A stretch of 64,000 nt of DNA, taken from contig NZ_SMRP01000007.1 in assembly GCF_004353915.1 (NCBI RefSeq), positions 819-64,818 on the forward strand, in the 5' to 3' direction. Positions 7,896-16,041 of this stretch are shown here, in pieces. The first letter of the stretch is position 1, and the number at the start of each line of letters is the position of its first letter. Source of the stretch: Paraburkholderia silviterrae (lineage in GTDB: Bacteria > Pseudomonadota > Gammaproteobacteria > Burkholderiales > Burkholderiaceae). The position numbers and the translations under genes were made by a program. The notes beneath the pieces are model-generated. The model had not been told where the DNA came from. It ran no database searches and saw nothing but the letters and a program-made list of their open reading frames with translations.

Positions 7896-8471
7896 CTATG
7901 TGCGCGTTTCTCGCCTTACCCGCTCCAGGTATTTTCCTGAGGCGACCTCAATTCGCACCGTATCCCCTTCCTTGATGAACTGGGGAACGAGTACTTCCAT
8001 GCCGTTCTCCAGCGTGGCGGTCTTGAAAGTCGAGGTTGCATGCTCGTGCAGGCCCGGCGGTGCGGAAGCCACGCTTAACTCGACCGCAGGCGGAAATGCG
8101 ATGGAGACCGGCTCTCCTTCATAAAGCGCGACCGGGATTCGCATATTGGGCTGAAGGAACTTTTCGTATGCACCCATGATTTCCGACGGCAGGCTGATCT
8201 GCTCAAAGGTGTCGGGATCCATAAAGTAAAAGGAGACGCCATCCGCATACAGATATTCCATCTCCTTGTGATCGAGCGCGACTTCTTCGATCCTGTCGCC
8301 CGGGTGTAGCCGCAACTCTCTGATGTGCCCGGTCTTCAGGATCCTGACCCTGGCAAACACTGCGCTACCATGCTGGCCCCCGCCAGCATGGTAGCCGGCG
8401 CTCGCGACGCAATGAAGCTCGCCTTCAAGCATGACGACCATGCCCGACTTCAATCCGGAAGCTTCAACCAT
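7896..8471 (-). CDS. Elongation factor P paralogue with altered tip loop
   Basis: 191 residues covering the KOW-like, OB and C-terminal EF-P domains: GLKSGMVVMLEGEL, then YLYADGVSFYFMDPDTFEQISL, then PPGLHEH...ATLENGMEVLVPQFIKEGDTVRI. The start at 8471 (MVEASGLKSG) follows a GGAGA; the longer frame upstream has no EF-P similarity. EF-P stimulates peptide-bond formation at polyproline stalls using a modified residue at the tip of domain I (Lys34 in E. coli, Arg32 in many beta-proteobacteria). Here the tip reads YHAGGGQHGSAVFARV: glycine replaces the modified residue and about four residues are added. It is probably a second EF-P besides the housekeeping gene, which is not in this window. Confidence 0.88.
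   Translation of the reverse strand: MVEASGLKSGMVVMLEGELHCVASAGYHAGGGQHGSAVFARVRILKTGHIRELRLHPGDRIEEVALDHKEMEYLYADGVSFYFMDPDTFEQISLPSEIMGAYEKFLQPNMRIPVALYEGEPVSIAFPPAVELSVASAPPGLHEHATSTFKTATLENGMEVLVPQFIKEGDTVRIEVASGKYLERVRRETRT
8365..8394. repeat. Perfect 13-bp inverted repeat inside the EF-P paralogue
   Basis: CTACCATGCTGGC (8365-8377) and GCCAGCATGGTAG (8382-8394) are exact reverse complements around a CCCC loop. The hairpin encodes exactly the unusual domain-I tip (YHAGGGQHGS) of the EF-P paralogue, so the palindrome may have arisen with the loop insertion or may fold in the mRNA. Confidence 0.85.
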
Positions 8472-8656
8472 GTCCTTGTCTCCGCAGTGCCGGCAAGGTG
8501 ACGGCATCTTCAGACTGGCACCGCAGCGGACCGTCGGCAACCGGCCCGCAAGCGCACGTCGGCCGCGTGCTTGGCGTGCGCGGCGAAAGCTGCTCTGGGA
8601 GCATCGTTCCCCAGACTTGCTTCGCCCGGCGGCCTGGACCGGGCCTCTCAGCCTGG

Positions 8657-8983
8657 TCAGTGCAGTTGTCGCTTCAGGGCCGAAAGTTCGGAATGCATCG
8701 AACTGACGGAGTCCATGATCCCGGCGGCGAGGCCGCTGGCCTGTTGGCAAGCGCGCTCCGCACGATCACCGATCCGCTCGAGATCATCGACGCACTGCCG
8801 GATGCGATCTTCGTCCCTGGAGGACAAGATCTTCTTTGCCGATTTGCATTCCCTTTCGAGCTCATCCATCCAGTTCATCAAGTGCCTTGGAATCGTCGTG
8901 TCGGCGTGCATGCTACGTGATGCTTCGCTGACGGTTTGCTGCAGATGAGTAAAGCGCTTTTGGATTTCACTGGCTTGCAACAT
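8657..8983 (-). CDS. Hypothetical protein, 108 aa, helical
   Basis: Reads MLQASEIQKRFTHLQQ from an ATG at 8983 preceded by a G-rich Shine-Dalgarno-like run (GGGGGC). The sequence is rich in Glu, Lys, Arg and heptad-like Leu/Ile, with no signal peptide, and is probably all alpha-helical or coiled coil. Residues 38-100 (NWMDELERECKSAKKIL and onward) look like a helical bundle. No named family is recognised. It is followed downstream on the same strand by the EF-P paralogue and the stress protein, though spacing is loose. Confidence 0.7.
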   Translation of the reverse strand: MLQASEIQKRFTHLQQTVSEASRSMHADTTIPRHLMNWMDELERECKSAKKILSSRDEDRIRQCVDDLERIGDRAERACQQASGLAAGIMDSVSSMHSELSALKRQLH

Positions 8984-9327
8984 GATGCCCCCTTCTTGAA
9001 CATCAGTTCCAGATGAATTCAGGCAGCAGATGAGGGTGTGTTGCCCGTGCCATCGCCATTCGCCAGCCTCGGTCGGCGGCCGGCGGCCGGCGACATTGCA
9101 TTGCGTCAACGCGGCACCGGGGCACGCGAAAGGCGCCTCTCCAGTGTAGGTCACAATCGGTCGCCTGCGCCGGTCCGCAAAGTGCCAAACGCAATCCGCG
9201 ACCGACAAGCCGCGCACCAGCGCGACCCATGCGCTTGCTGCGTGAGGATCGATCAGGCCTGAATTTCCAAAGGAATCCTTTTCATTTCGGCAACCGGAAA
9301 GCGTGACAGATCGCTCTCTCGCAGCCC
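8984..9327. other. Intergenic, no gene seen
   Basis: 344 bases between the small helical protein and the TonB-C gene. Frames on both strands look like composition-driven openings without ribosome binding sites. It presumably holds the promoter of the helical-protein gene; no clear -35/-10 pair was recognised. Confidence 0.5.
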
Positions 9328-10089
9328 TCATCCCTTCGGTCGAAATGTCATGACAAAGCTCGTTGGCGTGCTGCCGTTGACATCCGCTGGCATTGGATCT
9401 GAATTCTCGACGGCGGCCACCACGGCGCGATCCCACTGCGGATTTCCGCTCGCACGTTGAACCGTGACACTGAGCAGCGCGCCGCTGGGGGTGCACGTGA
9501 CCGCGATGACCGCAGACGGATCGCCCTCGATATCGAACGGCGCGATGACGTTGGCGCGCACCCGCCGTGCCACCTTTTCGGCATACCCCGCCGACGCGGC
9601 AACCCCGCTTTCCAGCAAAGGCCTGCCGGCAGCGCCCTGCAACGCGGCGAGACGTGCTGCGCGCCGCGGATCCACCGGCCGATTTCCTCGCTGCACAACG
9701 CTCGGTTCCTCAGTCAAACGCGCCCGGGGTTCCACGCCTGTACGTACTGTGCGCGAGTCAAGTCTATGCAGTCGCTGTGGCTTGACCAGGTTGCTGCCGT
9801 GCCGCATAACCGCAGTCGGGTCGTTCGCGGCAATCAGTCTGGCAGGCGCTGCCGTCACCTGTGATGCCCACGTCCGGCTGGCCGCGCGCGGCGCTGGGCC
9901 AGCCAGCAGCAAAGGCGTAACCGGCCCGGTGACTACGGTGTGCGAACTGGTGGATGCAGTCTGCGGGCCCCTCGTGCCGGCCAACAGCAGCGCCAACAGC
10001 ACGACGTGCATGCTCACCGCTAATCCAAACGCCCGCCCCGTGCCGCGCTCGCGCGGCGGTCGAAGTTGCAGGCTGGATGTCGGGTTCAT
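9328..10089 (-). CDS. TonB/TolA C-terminal-domain protein
   Basis: 253-residue envelope protein. One N-terminal membrane helix (about 22-42, AFGLAVSMHVVLLALLLAG) is followed by a low-complexity Ala/Thr/Pro/Arg linker and a C-terminal TonB/TolA-like domain from about 165 (AEKVARRVRANVIAPFDIEGDPSAVIAVTCTPSGALLSVTVQRASGNPQWDRAV split around its centre). This topology, with an inner-membrane anchor and a periplasmic C-domain, is that of energy-transducing TonB/TolA proteins. No exbB/exbD or tol genes lie beside it, so its partner is unknown. The ribosome binding site at the chosen ATG is weak. Confidence 0.8.
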   Translation of the reverse strand: MNPTSSLQLRPPRERGTGRAFGLAVSMHVVLLALLLAGTRGPQTASTSSHTVVTGPVTPLLLAGPAPRAASRTWASQVTAAPARLIAANDPTAVMRHGSNLVKPQRLHRLDSRTVRTGVEPRARLTEEPSVVQRGNRPVDPRRAARLAALQGAAGRPLLESGVAASAGYAEKVARRVRANVIAPFDIEGDPSAVIAVTCTPSGALLSVTVQRASGNPQWDRAVVAAVENSDPMPADVNGSTPTSFVMTFRPKG

Positions 10090-10770
10090 GGCGAATTGAC
10101 GCCGGCTCGCTCACTCGCCCTGATGACGCGGCGAACCGGTGCCCGCGTTGTTGCCACCTTCAGTGTAGTCCGGTTACGGCCGCAATACCCAGCAGGTGAT
10201 CCAACTGGCCGGCGTGGCGGGCGGACCTTTCCGGGTTGCAGCGCCGCGAAGATCGGGCAGCGCCGAACGGTCCGCCGGCTCGTCATCAGCACCCCGAAGC
10301 AAGTCGCGGCGCCAGATGACCCATTACCAACCATGCGCATGGAGGCCAAGCTTTGCCGACTTGGATATCCCGCAGCACGTCCTATAAGAAGTGTAGAGGA
10401 ACTCGATTGGCTTCCAGAAATTCAACCAAATAACTTCCGGATCGGGGCCACCCAACAGCGTGGAACCGGTTCAAATTAGGGATCGATCAACAATATAACT
10501 TCCAAGATTTCGGTCTTACAACCATTTCTCTTCCGTCGTGATCACGCTTCTGCGCGCGCCGAACACCTTCCGGTGACGGGCGTCACAAGCATCCCACAAT
10601 TCGCCCGAATTTCGGTTTAATCTTGCTCGGCACTTCGAGCGCTCCCCGGAACTGCTGTGGCTGGCGGAAATACGCGCCTGCCAGGTTCACCTAGTGGAAC
10701 TCCAGTGGTGCGCGGCCAGCAGCCTTAAGGTGGCGACTGCGGCGCAACGCTTCATGTACCACGATGATAT
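10090..10770. other. Intergenic boundary of the accessory region, no gene seen
   Basis: About 680 bases without a convincing gene. Base composition falls towards A+T around 10420-10560, unlike the flanking core-like DNA, marking the left side of the island that starts with the Gabija genes. I saw no tRNA, attachment repeat or integrase here. Confidence 0.5.
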
Positions 10771-12204
10771 CTATCTCGTAGGCAAGTATCTGCCTGATCC
10801 AATGATGGTGAGAGATTTCGATCCACGAGTCATCGCGACATACAGATCCTTGGCGTCAAGAGCTTCTGCATCTAAGATGACCGCATGGTCGTATTCCAAG
10901 CCCTTGACCAGCAGCGTTGTCCCGATGAGTTTTCGGTGGCTAATAGGCCGCCCTGTGTGCCTCATCTCGCGCTGGTACAGGTTCGCCGCCTCTGAAAGAG
11001 TTGCCCCTTCTCCTTCAATGTGCATCTTCAGCACGTTGAGAAAGCGATACAGCAGGTCACGTCGGTAGGTCGACGTCTCTGGGTTGGCCTTCAACGCAAG
11101 GAAGAATGACTTGAGGTGGCCGCTTGTTGGCGCGCTCAAATAGGCATTCGCTGCATGCAAGACCGAGGGATACTTGGTCCCTTTGATTTGTTTCGCAACC
11201 TCGCCCCTCTTGGTGCCCGCGGTCAGCGCCTTATCCACGCCAGTGAAGCACTTCTTGGCGAAGTCCAATGCGAGAAGAAAGCCTTTCTGGACGGTCTTGG
11301 CGGTTCCGAACTTCTTGACGAACGAGTGAAGCTCCTTGCCCTCAACCTCTTCGATGGAGGAAAACCGGCCCGCCATAGTCCGTGCCAGGAGGTGCGTCTT
11401 GTTCTTGGACTGCTGATCGCCTCCGTGCAGCGCAATCACACTCTCGCTGTGGCCCAGAAAATCGAAAAGCGACGCATACTGTTTTTTGGCGAGGTTCTCG
11501 GGATCGGTGTAGACACGAACTACGCTTCGTGGCCGTCCGCTAGAAATATCTATCTTCTGGCCCTGCTCCAGCTTCGTCCGCACCTCCTTCAGCCAGGCAC
11601 CAAGCTCTGGCTGTCCTGCTTTTTTCCAGCGCCAAGGAATCTCCAGTTGCCCCAGACAACCGAAAGAGGGATAGACACTCGCATCCCAGTCCACAGGCTT
11701 GCCCTGATCAAAGTCAAAGATGGCCTGCATGGGATCACCCAGGATTCGGCTTGGCAGGAAGTCTGCCAACGCACATACCAACGCATGCTGCAGATCGGAG
11801 CAGTCCTGATACTCGTCTACATAGACGCCGACATAGGTAGCCGCAACGACATGACGAATGAACTTCTTATCCAGCAAACCGGCACAGCATTCGTAAAGCT
11901 TGTTCCACTGCTTGCTGGTCGGGTTTTCCGTCTGCCATCCTGATGTCTTTGGGTAAGCCAAGCAGAGACGCAACGACCAGCTTGCAAGCGTGTCCACCTG
12001 ATACTTGAAGGTAGGAACACCAAGTGCGGTCAACTTGGTCTTGATAGAGTTCACGCCCGCAAACGTGTGGGTCAGGATTAGTTGCCTGCCACTAGAGGCT
12101 CGTACCGCTAATGCGATGAGATGAGTCTTCCCAAACCCAGCGGGCGCAATCACATACCCTTTGCCCGTGCAATTATTGAGCTTTGTTGCAAGTTCGTCAG
12201 ACAT
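10771..12204 (-). CDS. gajB: Gabija-type UvrD-like helicase GajB
   Basis: 477-residue superfamily 1 helicase, the length typical of GajB. Motifs in order: Walker A APAGFGKT (20-27), motif Ia-like VDTLASW (70-76), motif II DEYQD (130-134), motif III GDPMQ (156-160), and near the C-terminus TTLLVKGLEYDHAVILDA and LYVAMTRGS (motifs V-VI). The ATG at 12204 is chosen because the Walker A lies close behind it and it overlaps the gajA stop by eight bases. In Gabija, GajB joins the GajA tetramer and senses or unwinds phage DNA. Adjacency to a GajA-like nuclease makes the assignment good. Confidence 0.88.
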   Translation of the reverse strand: MSDELATKLNNCTGKGYVIAPAGFGKTHLIALAVRASSGRQLILTHTFAGVNSIKTKLTALGVPTFKYQVDTLASWSLRLCLAYPKTSGWQTENPTSKQWNKLYECCAGLLDKKFIRHVVAATYVGVYVDEYQDCSDLQHALVCALADFLPSRILGDPMQAIFDFDQGKPVDWDASVYPSFGCLGQLEIPWRWKKAGQPELGAWLKEVRTKLEQGQKIDISSGRPRSVVRVYTDPENLAKKQYASLFDFLGHSESVIALHGGDQQSKNKTHLLARTMAGRFSSIEEVEGKELHSFVKKFGTAKTVQKGFLLALDFAKKCFTGVDKALTAGTKRGEVAKQIKGTKYPSVLHAANAYLSAPTSGHLKSFFLALKANPETSTYRRDLLYRFLNVLKMHIEGEGATLSEAANLYQREMRHTGRPISHRKLIGTTLLVKGLEYDHAVILDAEALDAKDLYVAMTRGSKSLTIIGSGRYLPTR

Positions 12205-13906
12205 GCTCCACCCACGCCCAAAGCTTGCCGAGTTCAAGCGCAAGATTCTTCTTGGCGAAGGCCGCATCTTGGAAGGCCGGGATTATGGCCTTGAACCATA
12301 GGTCGCCTCTAGTGGTGTCCTTGAACCAGCTACAACCTTTCGCCGCACTGCCTATGGCTGTCCGAAGTTTGGGACTGTCCTCCCACTGATCCACTTGCTT
12401 TTCAAGCTCCTCACCGAACTTGGATCGCACTTGATCGTTTGCAGGGAATCCCAATTCTTGGGCAAGTTTCACGCTGACCAACACGCTGGCCCAAGGCAGA
12501 TCCTGGAATGCCCTCTCTTCCAGTGAGAGCTTGTCGCTCCACACGTGGACCGGAACTCCCAACGTAACAAGCTCGGCCTCGTCTGCCGGAGAAAACTGCT
12601 TCTCGGCGTCGCCATCGGCGAGCACCGACACGTCATAGCGAAGTGACTTGAAAGCCTTGGCCAGTGCCTTTAGCTTGCTGGCTCCCCTCGCGTCCAGCAG
12701 CGCTACCCCGTGGAAGGACAACGGATCCTTTTTGTTCTCGACTTGGTAGTCGTCAAATCCTCTCAGGAAGCCGACTTCCGTTGCGCCCTCGCACACCACA
12801 ACCTTCTTCGCCAAGAATGCTTCGGTGCTTGAACGAATCTTCCCCTGCACCTCGTGCTCCTGAAGGCCATCCTGGGCGGCAGAAATGATCTGAGCCACAC
12901 CGCCTTTGCTGTGAACTACGTGCAGTTCTTTCACGGTGAGTTCGCGCAGCACTGTGGGCGAGTGGGTCGTAAGGAAGTATTGCCCGCGCTTGTCTTCTCT
13001 AATGTGCTTGATGAGACGGGTTATCCGATGCGGCTCCAGGCCAAACTCCACCTCATCGAACAAAGTAATATGGCCCTCCTCCAGGCCCATCTTTTGAATG
13101 CCACACAGAAGCATACGACGCGACCCAAGTCCCAACTGACGCAACGGCATGTCGCCGTCATGCAGGGTGAGCCCACCCACCTTCAGATTTATGGAGGTCA
13201 GATCAAGGTGAGCCTTGTAGGCGTCCAATACGGGAACACCCAGCAACTTGGCTATCTCCTGCGACTTCACCGCCGCGGCGTCAAAGTTCTTGAGAGTGAC
13301 AGGCCGGTCAGCGTCCAGCGAGGTTCTGGCCGTTCTTGATGCGTTCGCCAACAGTTCATTGAGGCTCTGTGCCTCAGTCAGCTTTGCCAGCGCGGTTCCA
13401 GTCGCCCACGACAGCTGCCTCTCACTGTATGCACCGATGAGGCCCACACTGACTTTACTTCTGTCGGCTTGCTTGAACGGAACACCTTCCGGACTGCGAT
13501 CACAGACCGCGATCCACTTCGGCTCCAGATCCTTTTCAACCGTGAGCCGTACAGTCAGAACGCGCTCCAGATGGTCATCTGGCTCGTCGGTAAGCTTCAG
13601 CGCTGCCACGTCCCAGCCTCGCAGGCAATGGCCGTACTTGTTGAGCGAGCAGAACTCTTCAACGAGGTCGCCAATCGTGACTTCGATGACGATGGAGTTC
13701 TCAACCTTGCATTGGTAAAAGTCCGAGTCGCTTAGGGTGAGATTCCACTGGGGATAGAAAGCATATCGGATTGCCTCCAAGATGGTTGACTTGGACGAAT
13801 CGCCCTTGCCTATGAGGCAGAAAATGTCGGCTGTCGGAAGGCTCCAGTCAAGCTCTTTCACACCACGAAAATTCTTGATCGTTATCTTTCTAATTTTCAC
13901 TAACAA
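12197..13906 (-). CDS. gajA: Gabija-type ATPase-TOPRIM nuclease GajA (OLD family)
   Basis: 569 residues. An N-terminal ABC-type ATPase domain has the opening KITIKNFRGVKELDW, Walker A GKGDSSKST (33-41), Walker B ITLFDEVEFGL (280-290) and switch histidine TTHS (313-316). A C-terminal TOPRIM domain follows, with the catalytic Glu in VVCEGATE (Glu373) and DGD at 431-433. This layout and length match GajA, the nicking endonuclease of Gabija anti-phage defence, inhibited by NTPs and released on their depletion in studied systems. It is upstream of and overlaps the helicase gene. Codon usage is less GC-biased than in the surrounding core genes, consistent with transfer. Confidence 0.88.
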   Translation of the reverse strand: MLVKIRKITIKNFRGVKELDWSLPTADIFCLIGKGDSSKSTILEAIRYAFYPQWNLTLSDSDFYQCKVENSIVIEVTIGDLVEEFCSLNKYGHCLRGWDVAALKLTDEPDDHLERVLTVRLTVEKDLEPKWIAVCDRSPEGVPFKQADRSKVSVGLIGAYSERQLSWATGTALAKLTEAQSLNELLANASRTARTSLDADRPVTLKNFDAAAVKSQEIAKLLGVPVLDAYKAHLDLTSINLKVGGLTLHDGDMPLRQLGLGSRRMLLCGIQKMGLEEGHITLFDEVEFGLEPHRITRLIKHIREDKRGQYFLTTHSPTVLRELTVKELHVVHSKGGVAQIISAAQDGLQEHEVQGKIRSSTEAFLAKKVVVCEGATEVGFLRGFDDYQVENKKDPLSFHGVALLDARGASKLKALAKAFKSLRYDVSVLADGDAEKQFSPADEAELVTLGVPVHVWSDKLSLEERAFQDLPWASVLVSVKLAQELGFPANDQVRSKFGEELEKQVDQWEDSPKLRTAIGSAAKGCSWFKDTTRGDLWFKAIIPAFQDAAFAKKNLALELGKLWAWVEHV

Positions 13907-14354
13907 CGTCCTCTAGAACTTCACCTATATGAAAACGGATGAACTCTTGATGTCGCACTCCGACTGGTTCTCCTAAGCACAGCAAGGAGCGGCCGTGCGC
14001 CCTCGCCTTCCATCATAGATTCATCTTGTGACGCGGGAAACAAGATTCACCACCGCGTGCTCGCATACAGCCGCTCATGTTTTACTTTGAGGGGCCGCTC
14101 CTACGCCTGAGAACGGCTGCTTTTGGCGTACTGCTGCCTGCAGCGGAGGTTGTAGCCGGCCCTTTTTGGCCCTGAAGGTGAGTCGCCGCGTGCGACTGCC
14201 AGAAGTTGCAGTACCGTCTGTTGGACAACTTAGACTTGCTGTACTAGGTACCAAGATAGCAAGTCCAGTCCCCCGGCCGGACACCTCGGTAACCATTCGC
14301 CGAACGTTCATTCTGATCGCGAACCCCGATATTCCCTCTGTGATCCCATCGCCG
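13907..14354. other. Intergenic upstream of gajA
   Basis: About 450 bases between gajA and the HEPN gene. It should contain the Gabija promoter (leftward). Short frames on either strand have no recognisable product. Nothing else is seen. Confidence 0.5.
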
Positions 14355-15308
14355 TCAAAACGTATGGTTCCACGGCTTCTCCGCGTCCGGAGGATACTTT
14401 TCCTCGAGCTTTTGGTTCATGACTTTTGCGAATGACTGGCATTCGTTACGTAGCAATCGGACATCCTCTGCAGATAGGTCGACAAGATTGCCGTCAGCGT
14501 CGCGGCCAGCCCGATGCACAATGTCATGGCGAATCTTCACCGCACCCATTAACTTCGAGATGTCCGGTAGATCGAACTGGAACGCGGCCTTCACTATGGG
14601 CTTAATCTTATCCAGACGATGCCACATGAACGTGCTGAGATAGTCCTTGACCTCCTCTTTTATCCGGTCAAATCGTTCAAAAATCTCAGCGAGTGTTAGG
14701 TTTCGAGACTGGAAATCTTTATTGGTCGCCACGAATCGGCGCAACACTTGCTCGTCCGCCTCTAGCCAGAACTTCAGCGTGTCGGAGAGATATGCTTCGA
14801 GCGCGGCGATGATGGACCCATGTGCCATCTGGTGGACAATCTGTTCAGCCTGCGGGTTTGCTGCGACGGCGCTCAAGACAACGTCGATCTGATCGAGACG
14901 TTCTACTAAGAATGCGTAAGGATCGTCACGAGACGAGACGACTAACCGCGACAAATAGCCTTCGTAGTCGACACCTTCGTGCTCGATGGGTGCCCACTCG
15001 TCGCCTACATCACGATGCAAATCCCGGATCAGAGGTTCCATGACCTCGTAAGAAACGACATGCCCGAAACGCTCCTGTATTTCGTCGTTGGGATCGTAGG
15101 GGCCACCCCACACATACACATATTTCTTGTCTTCTCCATCCCAAGGGGTCTCGTTTGCGGGGTCTTCGTAGCGATCACAGAACCAGCGTAGCATCGCTGC
15201 TTGCTGCAATTCTGGGATAGCCGTTGCAACCCACTCATCGTCAGGTTCAAACGGGGTAAGGTCGACGTTTCCGGCCTCCCGCGGTAAGTCAACATTTCGG
15301 TAGTCCAT
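14355..15308 (-). CDS. HEPN-domain protein, putative ribonuclease
   Basis: 317 residues from an ATG at 15308 preceded by GGAG at suitable spacing; a longer frame upstream shows no protein-like sequence. The N-terminal part (about 60-110) has a KKYVYVWGGPYDPND segment that I recall in other uncharacterised proteins. The C-terminal half is helical and contains R-x4-H in KIRHDIVHRAG (Arg260, His265), the catalytic motif of HEPN RNases. HEPN proteins act in toxin-antitoxin, abortive infection and other defence roles. No obvious antitoxin adjoins it. The function is inferred from the motif and island location only. Confidence 0.7.
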   Translation of the reverse strand: MDYRNVDLPREAGNVDLTPFEPDDEWVATAIPELQQAAMLRWFCDRYEDPANETPWDGEDKKYVYVWGGPYDPNDEIQERFGHVVSYEVMEPLIRDLHRDVGDEWAPIEHEGVDYEGYLSRLVVSSRDDPYAFLVERLDQIDVVLSAVAANPQAEQIVHQMAHGSIIAALEAYLSDTLKFWLEADEQVLRRFVATNKDFQSRNLTLAEIFERFDRIKEEVKDYLSTFMWHRLDKIKPIVKAAFQFDLPDISKLMGAVKIRHDIVHRAGRDADGNLVDLSAEDVRLLRNECQSFAKVMNQKLEEKYPPDAEKPWNHTF

Positions 15309-16041
15309 GGCCAATTGATTCTCCAAGCCAGTCGGGCCGCGATTCCGCAGTGATTGGTTGATTGGGCATTGCAGTGGTCGTAACGCTTTCGAGCAGTCTG
15401 TACGACAACAGGTGCAGCGATTGTCGACGATCCGGGCGCGGTTGTCGACCGACCGTTTATCGCCGATGCGGGCAGACCGCGAAGGCCGAAAAGCGGGCAC
15501 AGTCTGTCCTGCCGAATCACGATTCGCGCGAGGCGGCGGTGGCGGTGATAACGCCCCTTATCACGGGGAAACCGGCCATCCTTTGGCCAACCTCGAGGTC
15601 GCGACGCGAGGCCGTCTAAACCTGGGCCGTCGCCCTGCCCCGTTCGGCCTTGGTCATCCAGCCTGATGACGCGATTGCCTGCCGCTCTCGTAGTCCAGGC
15701 GTCGGCCACAATTCGCCCATAGGCGAGCGGGGAAAAAGGCCGCCGCAACGGCCGCAATTCTCCGTAACGTGACGGAGGAGCTACGCACACAAATCGGCCA
15801 TTGCGGACGTTAAGATGCCGCCGTTCGTAAGGCAGCTTCAGGTCGCTCTTCTGCCATCCACACCCGCACGACACGAATGTCAGCTTTCACTGCGTTCGGA
15901 TGCGTACTCTCGACCCATTGGGCCATCCAGACCTGAGTGAATCAACGGCGACTTTTGATTTACAGAAGCCGCTCGGACATCGTATGCGTCCCACCCAGTT
16001 TCGTGCCTTGCTCATAGTTACTAGGACTTAACGGGTGTGGA
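15309..16041. other. Long intergenic stretch, possibly remnant sequence
   Basis: About 730 bases between the HEPN gene and the UDG-Panacea gene. A minus-strand frame entering the region (LPYERRHLNVRNGRFV, about 15740-15840) resembles spurious frames I recall from Burkholderiales intergenic DNA, and I do not call it a gene. A promoter for the HEPN gene is expected here. Confidence 0.4.

Noticed and set aside
10771..13906. Gabija pair as a novel system
   Set aside because: Domain order, sizes and motifs fit a known defence system, so it is reported as known and not as new.
15029..15874. 281-codon minus-strand frame upstream of and overlapping the HEPN gene
   Set aside because: Its 3' part runs out of frame through the HEPN gene and the 5' part has no ribosome binding site or family; treated as non-coding.
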